Shown: positions 26,447 to 37,100 of the stretch, one piece after another
How the letters are laid out: each line of letters starts with the position of its first letter
How positions within the stretch are numbered: the first letter of the stretch is position 1
Source of the DNA: Azolla pinnata
Lineage: Eukaryota > Streptophyta > Polypodiopsida > Salviniales > Salviniaceae
NCBI GenBank assembly: GCA_037176905.1
Contig: JBBBWG010027523.1
Location: 1 to 51,902, forward strand
Reading direction: 5' to 3'
DNA length: 51,902 bases
Translations under genes and position numbers: made by a program
The notes under the pieces: generated by a model
Databases searched by the model: none
Seen by the model: only the letters and a program-made list of their open reading frames with translations
Told to the model about the DNA's origin: nothing

Positions 26447-26560
26447 GGAAATGGAAATGCGAACGAAATGAAATGAAATGAGAACGAAATGAGAACGAAA
26501 TAAAATGAAATGAAATGAGAACGAAATGAGAACGAAATGAAATGAAATGAGGGAACGAAA
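26447..26560. repeat. GAAAT/GAACGAAAT minisatellite
   Basis: Runs of gaaatgaaatgaaat alternate with gagaacgaaat. The resulting minus-strand open frame (F-H-F-I-S-F-R-S repeats) is an artefact of the repeat. Confidence 0.85.
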
Positions 26561-26616
26561 CGAGACGAACATGGAAAATTTGAAAATAACAAAATTAGTA
26601 AATAAGATTTATTCCC

Positions 26617-26676
26617 ATTATATTATTATTATTATTATTATTATTATTGTTATTGTTATTATTATTGTTGTTGTTG

Positions 26677-26718
<42 letters not shown>
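26617..26718. repeat. (TTA)n/(TTG)n microsatellite
   Basis: About 100 bp of ATT and GTT triplets run up to the left end of the first MITE-like element. Confidence 0.9.
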
Positions 26719-27131
26719 GGGAGAATTACCAAAAAAAACGCCTAACAAAATCATAAATTACATTTTAACGCCTGCTGAAATCAGAAATTACAAATTAACG
26801 CCTAATCTTAGCTTCCCGCTAAAAATTAGCACTCAGTTAATCCTGCCAGTATGATTTTGTTCCTACTCGCTTCCCACCAGTTGATCTTGATCGATTCCCT
26901 TCCAACATTCGCTTAGCAAAGGTCGAGTAATTTTAGGAATCTATTTAATGGATTACCGCGTTGATTTGGTGTTAATCAAGTAATCGAGCGTTAATCAATC
27001 AGTTCAGTTGATGTTAATTGAACTCACAATTAATGGATTTGACGTTAATCAATTAGTTGCACATTAATTTTTAAAACTAGGCGTTAAAATGTAATTTATA
27101 CTTTTTTAAGGCATTTTTTGGTAATTTTCCC
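26719..27131. mobile_element. MITE-like element, copy A (413 bp)
   Basis: It starts gggagaattaccaaaaaa and ends ttttttggtaattttccc, with imperfect terminal inverted repeats of about 52 bp that share cgcct-aac-aaat-cataaattacattttaacgcc. It is flanked on both sides by ttattatta, consistent with a TTA target duplication, but both flanks are TTA microsatellite so the length is ambiguous. It has no coding capacity, hence non-autonomous. A TTA target and GG...CC ends fit PIF/Harbinger (Tourist-like) elements, by inference. Confidence 0.7.
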
Positions 27132-27142
27132 TTATTATTATT

Positions 27143-27175
<33 letters not shown>

Positions 27176-27176
27176 A
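27132..27176. repeat. (TTA)n(TTG)n microsatellite
   Basis: Four TTA units followed by about ten TTG units, directly abutting the right end of MITE copy A. Confidence 0.9.
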
Positions 27177-27841
27177 TGTATTGATCTCTGCAGAGTTCTT
27201 TTTAATTTATTTTTTCTCAAGAGCAACATGGAAAAGCCAAAAAATAAGAAAATTAATAATGAGAACATTAATCGTTATGTATTGTTTTGTGCAAAGTTGT
27301 TTTTTGAGCTTTTATGCACAGCTGTTCGTTATTCTTGAGATTTTGTGCTTGTCATATTGCTGCTGTTATTATTTGCAGATTTATTTTCTAAGATTTTATG
27401 CACAATTTTTTTTGTTATCTCGTCGATAAATCAATCATATGGGAAAATATAAGCGATTTAGAAGACATATTTTTCTTCCATTGTGAGTTGCAGATTTCCT
27501 CGACAATCCTTGAGTTGTATGAAACTACGTCCTCATACCAGCGGCCAATGCGGCCATTGTTGTGGCAAATTTACAGTTAATAACCAGACAAGTTCGATTT
27601 TTATTTTCTTTTGAAGGCACACATCTATCTGTTTTTTAAATCCGTTTATACGTAGTTTTTACTTCCTCTTCTTCTTAAGCATGTTGTTGTTTTCTACCTT
27701 CCTTTCGCAAAGACTTTTTTATTTGATGAATTAATCCCGACACCGAGGATAAATTTTCATCGATTTATTTATCATCCCTCTCATTGTATTCTTTTTTATC
27801 CATTTTTATCTGGCAAATAAGTTAGTCGTGTATTGTTTTTA

Positions 27842-28308
27842 GGAGAATTACCAAAAAGCGCCTAACAAAATTATAAATTACATTTTAACGCCTACTGAAA
27901 TAAAGACTTACAAATTGACACCTAATCTTATCTTCCACTAAAAATCAATATTAAATTAATTCCGCTAGTATTGATTTTATTCCTAATCACTTTTGACTAA
28001 TTGATCTTAATGGATTCCCTTATTATATTCGATTAACAAAAGTTGCTAATTCTTAGAATCTAATTGATTGATTAATGCGTTACTTTGATATTAATCAAAT
28101 AATTGAGCATTAATCAATTTTAATTTCATGCTAATTGAGCACACAAATAATAATTTGATGTTAATTGAGCGCACAATTAATTAATTTGCTATTAATAAAT
28201 CAATTGCACATAAAAATTTTAAACTAGGCGTTAATTTGTAATTTTTGGTTTTGGTAGGCGTTAAAATGTATTTTATAATTTTGTTAGGCGTTTATCGATA
28301 ATTTTCCC
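27842..28308. mobile_element. MITE-like element, copy B (467 bp)
   Basis: It starts ggagaattaccaaaaagcgc and ends cgataattttccc, with terminal inverted repeats of about 85 bp carrying two sub-repeats (aaattacattttaacgcct and aaattacaaattaacgcct). The left flank is TTA; the right flank is T-rich. It is clearly related to copy A, which has lost one sub-repeat from its right arm. No coding capacity. Confidence 0.7.
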
Positions 28309-29349
28309 TTTTTTTATGGTTTCTATTTATACATTTATGTTAAAAAATTTCGTTGTGCATGTATTGAGACCATACTTTAAAATACTTGTAACCTTCTTGA
28401 TCGAGGAATCAACAATATTTATTGACACATCAATCTAATCTTCTTATTCTTAAATCATTGCAATTTCTTCTTTTGTATCTCAACCTTCACCCTCTTCTGT
28501 TGCTCATAGCTTCTCGAGTCATCTGCAATTGTTCCAAAATCGAAATCAAACAATCTTTGCCGCTTCGTTGTAATCTAATAATACTCATCAGAAAGTGGAT
28601 TTGGGGGTATTCATGATATAGCATCAACCATTTTTCTTCCGAGTTATCGGTAAGCAAAATTTATGGCCATCAAACCTTTAGGAGTGCATGTTAACTTTGA
28701 AGCAAAAGTATACAACTACATTCATTTTATCATTTGCTTTATCAAAACATTTTATCATTGGATTTATCGTTGAAACATCAAGACTAACATAATGGTCTAA
28801 TAACAATCGATCAGGGAACGTGTCTCCAAGGCCATGACACTCAAATAATATCCGAGACAGGCACGATCAGAAAGCCGATCGCGACGAACTTAAATGGGCT
28901 TGCAGCCGATTCCAACTCAACTATAACAATCAAAGATATGACAGAACGAACTCGATGCAACGATTCCAGGATAGCTTCACAAAATCTATGATATATTTTT
29001 TTCATGCCATTCTCGAAAGAAAGAGCCAGAAGCACGGCCACGGCTCTCAAGCAAGTAGCTTAGAAACTACAAGCTCTGTATTATTTGCTTCTTTCATACT
29101 GCAAAAGAGAAGAGTGCACATTACCATGAAGATGGATGGATGGATGGATTTGGCTGATGCAAAAAAAAAAGAGTTGGGATGATCTGGAGCCCATTCCCCT
29201 GCCATCTCCAAACTCTGCCTGGAATGCTTAAAAACTGAAGCATGAAACTTCCCATGGCAGCGTGAACGAGATCGATCCTTCGGAGACCCGATAAGAAAAA
29301 TCCAATGCTCACCACTCTTTTTCTTGTACAAGAAAAGCTTGGAACTTCA
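28309..29349. other. Spacer and ALMT 3' region
   Basis: AT-rich; no coding exon is recognised. A short (ATGG)n run lies at about 29132-29149. The right part should be the 3' untranslated region of the minus-strand ALMT gene. Confidence 0.5.
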
Positions 29350-32300
29350 TCACTCTCCACAAGATGTTGATGATGCAGGGTGATGCTGCCTGAAGCCACC
29401 ATCACCACCATGTGGCTCATGCACATGGAGCTTGATGTCACCATCACCAGCACCATCATCGCCATCACGGCCGTCGCCATCGGTGTCGTCGTCATCCATG
29501 GCATCGTAATCATATGCAACAAGTTCCTTGAACCCCGCGAGTTCCTGGAACTCGCGGACGGCATCCAGGAGCCGATCGAGCCTCGCCACGACTTCTATGA
29601 GCAGAGTGATGACACCAGCCAAGGACAGCGTCTCCGCGAATGCGATGCTTTCTTGAAGGTCGACGTGAGCCGCGAGCCTCTCGGGATCATCATCAATCTT
29701 AGGGCTAGGGCTGAGGTTAGGGTTAGGGTCAGGGTTAGGGTCAGGGTTAGGGTCAGGGTTAGGGTTAGGGTCAGGTTTAGGCTTAGGGTTAGGCTTGGGC
29801 TTGGGCTTAGGCTTAAGATTAGGGTTGGGATTAGTATTAGGGTTAGGTTTTAGGTTTGGATTCGGGTTTGTCGGGAGAAGAAGGTGCAACGACGTCTGCT
29901 TGACGACTTGCCGGAGCTCTTCTGCCGTGCGGCGGAGAGGCCGAAAGAGGCGATGCTTCGGCCTCGTTCTGTGGTTATGGTGGAGATCAAAGGCTATAAC
30001 CCTGAGCACCCTGGCGGCCTCCTCGCCCAACCTTATGCTGGGCCTTGCAAACACCCTCTTCAATGGCTCTGGAGCCTGTGGTTCATCCACACAAGCAAAA
30101 AGAATCGATCAGGGCCAATGTTTTTTAGCTAGGGCCACAGACAATTTTGTTTCGAAACAAAAATTTTGTTTAGACTACAAGCCCTACTCTCCTCTTCCGC
30201 TTTGTGATTTCCAGCAGCTTTCAAGCATCGGCAAAAGATGCTCCTATAGGATACCAGACATATAAGGAGACGACGAGACATTCTGTGGACAAGCCGCTAT
30301 ATACCGGGTTGAGATGGTGAAAGATCACCATCTCTACCTTGATCAAAACATTCTGTGGACAAGCCCATGATACCATTAGCTGGCACCCATGAAAACTGTT
30401 TCGAAACAAAATTTTGTTAGACTGAAAGTCCTACTCCTTCCACTTTGTGATTTCCAGCAGAAGCTCAACTCTCAAAGCATTATCAGCAAAGATGCTCCTA
30501 CTGGATACCAAACATGTAAGAAGTGACGAGACATTCGGTGGACAAGCCGCTATAGATCGGGGGGCAACGTCTCGTGCTCTTAAGATCTTTCCTATCAGGT
30601 CACAGATTACTCGACCTACTTCTTCTCCGGCTCCTTCCTTGGATCGCATACCTGGATTTCGGAGAGGACACAGCCATGCAAAGCTGACACGGTGTAAGCA
30701 CAATGGCGTAGTATGGCTCCTACGTCGACCAGCTGCTTCCAAGGATATGTGCACCCACGCTTCCCCCGCCGTGGCTCCCAGCTCGCCGATGCAGCCTATC
30801 GGAATCACAACATGAGAGCGTGCGATCAGAAGCAACCTTCCTGAACATAGGAGTGCTTTAATGTCTACAGTTTAGGGATTAGGGTTTAGGGTTTCCTTGT
30901 GTAAGGTAACTAAACTCACCAGTGATTCCTGCGTCTGCTTCGAGATGAGAACCCCTCTGTATCCCTTGTAGATCTTGTCGTCATACGGCTGGTCTTTGCA
31001 GATCTTCGACGATATGCGAGAGAACTTGCGCGCGCCTCGGAAGTACTCCCTCACGCATTCTAGCCACAAACATTCCGAGAAGACCAGCCTCTTTTGTGGG
31101 CACTAAAAAACTTGCGACGATTTCTAACAAAAAGTTCATTCAGCACCACTGACCTTCCAGCGAATCCGCTAGGCCTTCAAAGTTCTGGATGACCAGCTTG
31201 TGCAGATCGTCGCCGGCCCAGATAGGGAACACGAAGACGCTCACGAGGAGGCAGATTATGACGCCGATCATGATCGTCACGATCCTCTCAAACACGAGGT
31301 CGATGTTGTCGGAGACCCGGTAGCCAGTGATCACGACCAGGCAGAACGTGAGCAAGAACATGACAACACCATAGTCATACTTGGCCTTGATCCCCGGATT
31401 CGTGCGTGTATATGTAGTGACCATACCTAGAATACTCTCTTATCATTAGCTCGATCGTCCCATCCATATTTCACATGGCTTTGGCTCTAGGGTTTAGGGT
31501 TTAGGGTTTTGTCCCCTCCATATCTAACATGGCATTGGCTCTAGGGTTTAGGGTTAGTCCCCTCCATATCTTTCCACAGCACATCTTCACCTAATCTGGG
31601 TTTTGGGGGTTTAGAGTTTGTCCCCTCCATATCTTTCCATAGCACACTTCACCTAATTTCGGTTTTGGGGCTTAGGGCTTAGGGCTTAGGGTTTGTCCCC
31701 TCCATATCTTCCCCTTGCACACTTCACCTAATTTGGGTTCTGGGTTTTGGGTTTAGGGTCTAGGGTTTGTTCCTTCCGTATCTTTCCATAAAACACTTAA
31801 CGTAAATTTTAGGATTTGTTCCCTCCGTATCTAGCATGACTGCGTTTAGGGTTTAGAGTTTAGAGATTTAGGGTTTCTCCCCTCCATATCTTTCTAGAGC
31901 ATACTTCACCTAATTTGGGTTTTGGGTTGAGGGTTTGTCCCCTCCATATCCTAGCATGGTTGTGTTTAGGGTTGAGGGATTTAGGGTTTGTCCTCCTCCA
32001 TGATCATTCCATAGCCACCTAATTTGGGTTTTGGCCTTGGGGTTCAGGGTTCAGTGTTTAGGATTTTCTCTTTCCCACACGGAGGAATGGATAATTACCG
32101 ACGCATGAGAAAGGATGATTAAAATGATGCATGCATGATCAAAACGATGCATGCACGTGCACGAGGCAATCGTACCGACGAGGAAGATGGAGCAGCCGAC
32201 GATGTAAGGCTCGATGTCGGGGCCGATGAAGTTGGCAAAGTAGTCGATGAGGAGGCCGAGCGAGGCGGCCATGATGGTGCCGAGGCCGCGGTTGAGGCCT

Positions 32301-32702
32301 TTGCTCAGCGTGGCGCCTGCGAAATGTCGAGAAAAATGTGGGGAGCTTCATCAGGGTTTAGGGTTTGGGATGCAACCGTTACCTAGTCAGTTAGCTAGTT
32401 AGGGTTTAGGGGTTAGGGTTTTTAGGGTTTTAGGGTTTTAGGTTTTCACCAATGGTGAACTCGAAGACGACGATGACGGTGAGGATGGCCCAGAGTGCAT
32501 TGTTGCCGATCTCTTCGAAGACTTCCTGGAGCAGCACGCTGAGCGACACGAGGGCCAGCGCCAGCGCGACTTTGGCCGAGTACGCGAGCCGCCGCCATTC
32601 CACCACCACCACCATCTCCGGGCTCCGCCACCATCTCCACCATCTCTTGATGCCCACCACCATCTCCACCTCCTCCCCCTGCATAGATTTAGCCACCTTC
32701 AT
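29350..32702 (-). CDS. Aluminium-activated malate transporter family protein (ALMT)
   Basis: Anion channel of the plant ALMT family (malate/inorganic anion transport at plasma membrane or tonoplast). Six exons in consistent phase give 558 aa: 32702-32450, 32316-32176, 31426-31154, 31059-30920, 30795-30652, 30075-29350. The start at 32702 (M-K-V-A-K-S-M) is chosen because upstream codons run through a poly-C tract. Hydrophobic segments from about residue 38 include L-W-A-I-L-T-V-I-V-V-F-E-F-T-I-G-A-T-L-S-K-G. Other hallmarks are Y-D-Y-G-V (about 148), F-P-I-W-A-G-D-D-L-H (198-207), W-E-P (275-277), C-A-Y-T-V-x-A-L-H-G-C, and the C-terminal V-A-R-L-D (480-484). The usual H-G-x-F-x-F-x-H-P-W after W-E-P is altered to R-R-G-K-R-G-C-T-Y-P-W. 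Residues 385-443 are an X-Pro tract coded by a telomere-like repeat. The tail is Asp/His-rich. Confidence 0.92.
29698..29874 (-). repeat. In-frame telomere-like hexamer tract in the ALMT last exon
   Basis: Read on the sense strand, this is a chain of ccctaa/cctgac/cctaag hexamers encoding Pro-Asn, Pro-Asp and Pro-Lys dipeptides (residues 385-443). The plus strand shows ttaggg and tcaggg units. The 6-nt period keeps frame, and there is no stop. No GT occurs within the tract and no convincing donor flanks it, so splicing it out looks unlikely. It lies in the variable linker before the conserved V-A-R-L-D helix. Confidence 0.88.
30115..30565. repeat. Local direct duplication inside ALMT intron 5
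   Basis: The block at about 30140-30300 (gtttcgaaacaaa..., ctttgtgatttccagcag, gatgctcct, gacgagacattctgtggac) is repeated at about 30398-30556 with small changes. A further copy of acattctgtggacaagcc is at about 30349. An 18-bp perfect palindrome sits at 30145-30162, and a 10-bp-stem hairpin (gagatggtga/tcaccatctc) at 30311-30334. Confidence 0.8.
30866..30893. repeat. Telomere-like motif in ALMT intron 4
   Basis: The short run tttagggattagggtttagg lies within the intron between exons 4 and 5 (30796-30919), close to the exon 4 donor at 30919. Confidence 0.85.
31440..32070. repeat. Telomere-motif minisatellite filling ALMT intron 2
   Basis: About nine degenerate copies of gtcccctccatatcttt...cacttcacctaatttgggtttt, each ending in one to three tttaggg-like units, spaced 46-75 bp apart. 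The block occupies most of intron 2 (31427-32175). Confidence 0.88.
32343..32446. repeat. Telomere-like motifs in ALMT intron 1
   Basis: gggtttagggtttggg near 32353 and ttagggtttaggggttaggg with slipped units at 32398-32443. The array almost touches the exon 1 donor at 32449. Confidence 0.88.
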
Positions 32703-34101
32703 CGCTCTTCTTCTTCGTTCCGGTGTTGGGTTTTGGGGGGGGGGGGGGAGTATACACAATCTACCAGCTTTCTTCTGAATCTGCAATGGCTATGAGGAGA
32801 TTTGTGAATCTGTAAATGGCTATGGCCAGCTTCTCCTTCCACTCCAGGACATACACTGCACTGGATCTGTGATGGCTATGGCCAGTTTCTTCCTTCCAGC
32901 ACATAGCACTGCGCTGCTGCTGCCATCTGTGTATACCACCTCTGCAAAGGCCATCCTTCTTATAAACATAGGAGCCAACAAAGACAGTCAGTCAGTCAGT
33001 CAGTCAATCACAAGAAAACATAGCGTTACAGCACCCACTTACCCAGCTCTGAGCTTCTGCATCATCAACCCACATATAGCCAGACAGACAGGTAGCCACC
33101 AGAGTCAACCATTCTCACACTCCCCTAATTGGGCACTCCTTTTGGAGCCTTGTGCAGCAGCATCTGTACACACACACACACACACACACACACACCAAAA
33201 ACTGCCCACAAAGGCACCAATCAAATTAAGAGGTGGCCCCTACAAGAAGAAGATGATTGTAATTCCAATCCAACAATCAAAAACTTTCTCTGTCCATCGA
33301 AACAGAGGGTTATTTCAAATCATGGGCTGTTATCAATCATGGCCTTACCAGTATTAGAGAATCATGGGCTGTTATGAATCATAGCTTACTAGTATAATTA
33401 GAGAATCGTGGGCTATCTATCCATCGCTGTACCATAATTCTGTTCAGTTTTCCTTGTTCAGCACATTTTCTTCCCCTGAATGTATGGCAGTAGCATGTTC
33501 ATTAACACTCACTCTTCAAAAACAGAAGAGACTCTCCTCTTCCATTTGAGCCCAAGAATGAAATTACATTCCAAAATAGAATAGTGAGCATGCACTGTCA
33601 AAGAACTCAGCTTACACATCAACAAATAGGCTGTATGCCAGTGGGTGCTCTTGGATCAAGAATAATTCACATATGTAGCCGCATTCCCTGGGAACATTTA
33701 AAGAATATACACATGTTAGGATGTTTTGGTCAGTGCAGTTATTCTCTTTGAAAACTTTATAAAGAAATGACAGTTTGTGTGCAAAGAGAAATCGATCTTT
33801 AAGATCAAAGCAAGGATACAGAACTGATGATGATGATATAAGTGACACACCACCAGATGTAGAGAAAATGTCTGTAGGCTTCTCTCCTTCTCAGAGATTA
33901 CAATGATTATTGACAATACAAGCAATACATTGACAATTGTAGAGAAATTCCAGCCTTTCTCCTGAATCAACAATGGCAATACTCCATCTTTAAATTTAGA
34001 CAACAGAGCCAAAGTCCATGATCCTGCTAGTTGAAGTTTACAGAATTCTTGTGGATAGGAATTCAAGATAAGGATAAATAACATTCCCATATGGTTGTCT
34101 G
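32703..34101. other. ALMT promoter and thioesterase 3' region, with simple repeats
   Basis: A run of 14 G (32735-32748) lies 33-46 bp upstream of the ALMT ATG. (CAGT)n is at 32985-33006 and (CA)n at 33168-33195. A phrase of about 20 bp (atcatgggctgttat) recurs at about 33320 and 33361. No coding exon is seen. Confidence 0.6.
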
Positions 34102-37100
34102 CTACAATTTGCTCAATGGTGCTCCCCCGATGAACTTTGTATGGCGCCCTTGGACGATGATTTTTCCAGTAGCTTTGATTCGCATATCTACAGCTACACA
34201 GGCTAAGGTTTTCCCAATCCGCAAAACCTGAGCTTCGATCTCAATCTCCTCCTTCATCATGAGACCAAAGAAAAGAAGGAGCAAAATCACTTCAGAATTT
34301 GAGCAAAACGTAATAAAACTAGATTTTTAAGCATACATCTCAAAAAATCAAGCAAATTAGTGAGTGTAAACATGATGAGACATGAAATGAAGCCCTGAGG
34401 GATGATTGGGTAAAAATCTCATGGCCATACACCAACAAGTCAGTTTTGATTGACATCGACCACAGATCTGGAAGCTCTGAGAGCTTCCTTTGAAAAGGAA
34501 AACATGTTATTTGTCCTTAAACAAACATCATAAACAGAAGTAATCAAGATGTTGTCAAACACAACAAAAGTATTGTTGATCGCATACAACAACAGAGGTG
34601 CTGTTGACCTAAAACAACATCAATCAAGTTATTGGTGACCTCAAACAGCATCATCAAAGCTGTTCTTCGCCTCAAACAGCATCATCAAACTATTCTTGGC
34701 CTCGAATATCATCATCAAACTGTTCTTGACCTCAAATAACATCAATGAAGCTGCTATTGGCCTCAAACAAACATGAGTCAAGTTGTAACCTCAAACAAAC
34801 GTGAATCAAGTTGTTTACTGCATACAATGTCAACAAAGGTGCTTTTACCTCACACAACATCCAAAGGTGCTGTTGACCTCATACAACACTGATTTAAGGT
34901 GTAGTTGACTGCAAACAATATCAATCAATGTGTTTCTGAACATAATAAATATCAATCAAGGTGCTGCTGAACCTTAGCAAATAGCAATCAAGGCGCTCTT
35001 GACCTCATACAACATGAACAAAGGTGTTGTTGACCTTGTAAAACATCAACTAAGGTACTTCCTGCCCGCAAACAGCATTGATTTAAGGTGTTTTTTTTTC
35101 TCAAACAGCATTTGTCTGTCCAGATCTTATTGGCATCATACAACATCAATCAGCCTCATGCAATATCAATTGAGGTGCTATCAACCTCAACACCATCAAA
35201 AAACGTGTTTTTTGATAGCTTCAAACAACATAAACACAAAAGAGAAGAAGCAAGAGCTGATTTACATCAAGAGGTGCCGCAGCCAAGAAGGAGACATTGA
35301 TTTCAACAGATACACCCGAGTACACTGCACCAGTGGCAAAGATAGCTGCCGAACCCACGATATCTACCAGAGATGTAATCGCCCCTCCATGGAGCCGGTC
35401 ATGAGAATTCTGCAAACGGAAGAACATGAAATCATCCTCAAACAATTTAGAAACTCGAGCTTTTGAATGCGTATTCTCAATAAGTTTCTGAAGGAAAACG
35501 TAGAACGGTTTGAATTACACACATAACATTTGTTCGGAACTTCCTGTGCTGTGTGCCAAGCATTTTACAGCCATACACTGGTAACTAGTATGTAAGTTAA
35601 GTATGTTGTTCTACCCTGTTGGGCAAGAAAGGTCAGTAAATGCGTGATATTAAATTGCAACGAGCATCAACATTTTGTGCAGAATGCTGAAACCTTGTTA
35701 AACAAAATTACAAAAAACTTGCACGTGACACAGTAAAAGGTCGAGAAAATTCTTTGGCATATATCGGCTCATCTGTTGCCATTTTCACTAGTACATAGAT
35801 ACCATATACATGCATTATACTTCAAGAATGCCATTGTTATAACACATACCCATACTCTAATACAGCGGCAGGCTACCACATGTATGGATACTTTGATACA
35901 TATATTGGATCAATAAATACTATGTTAATCGGTCACATTGTAATATACAGTACCGTGTATAAGGGATACTCACTATCACTCAGATCACGTTGTGTAATAC
36001 ATACAATGTACATGGACGAGCTTGTATATAGCATAATACCATTGAAATGGCTGACACTGAAATTTTGAAGCATGGTACATGTAGCAGAGCACATCATACA
36101 TGCTCAAGAAAGTATAACATGCTACAATGTCATGTGCAAAGGGGTACTTGTTACCACAAGGATCACGTGGTGTAATACACGCTATACACATGGATCAGAT
36201 TGTAAAACGTCCTACCATTTACATAACTGACACTGTAATTTCTGCAACATGATACATGTAGCAGAGTACATGGACCAGCTTGTATATAGCATAATACCAT
36301 TGAAATGGCTGACACTGAAATTTTGAAGCATGGTACATGTAGCAGAGCACATCATACATGCTCAAGAAAGTATAACATGATACAATGTCATGTGTAAGGA
36401 ATACTTGTTGCCACAAGGATCATGTGGTGTAATACACGCTATACACATGGATCAGAATGTAAAACGTCCTACCATTTACATAACTGACAGTGTAATTTCT
36501 GCAACATGATACATGTAGCAGAGCACCTATTACATGCTAAAGAAAGCAGAGCATTAAATTATATAATACATCATTCTTCTCCTGCAGAAATTTGTAGTAG
36601 AAGTAGACTACGTGTGAAACTCGTATAGTACATGACATAAAATCATGTACTTGAACCATACCATATAATATACATGATCCCGCATGCATAGATATGATGT
36701 AGACAATCCCATGTACATGGATTGCAAGATACAATGTACAGTACCCTAAGTACATGGATCGCATCATATAATGTAGAAGATCCCATGTACAATGTACAAT
36801 ACACTCGGTTCACATCATACAATATGAATGTATGGCATGGTGCCATGTCGATGGATGACGTGACTTTATGCATGAACTAAACAAACTTCTTTCTCGAATT
36901 GTGTGGAAATGGCAGCAACATGGATGAATATCCCTGTGTACATGCTTGACATAACACCAATCTATGCATATTATTGATGGCATAAGCTTCTGTAGCTCAG
37001 GTAAGGTGGTACTACGCATGCATATGGATGACACGACACCATACGTTGAAATAAATCAGATGATACCATCCATTGACATGGGATCTCATCCTGCAGCTTG

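Noticed and set aside
25885..26592. Minus-strand 235-codon frame as a gene
   Set aside because: Half is the GAAAT minisatellite and the start is not an ATG; the rest may be leader or intron of the flanking gene.
26547..26756. Plus-strand open frame of Ile/Val repeats
   Set aside because: It is the TTA/TTG microsatellite; no coding signal.
29380..29853. Plus-strand open frame with Val-Arg repeats opposite the ALMT exon
   Set aside because: It is the antisense reading of the telomere-like hexamers; the minus strand carries the conserved ALMT residues.
30431..30835. 134-codon minus-strand frame as ALMT exon 5
   Set aside because: A different frame of the same DNA gives the conserved W-E-P ... 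C-A-Y-T-V-x-A-L-H-G-C sequence with matching splice phases.
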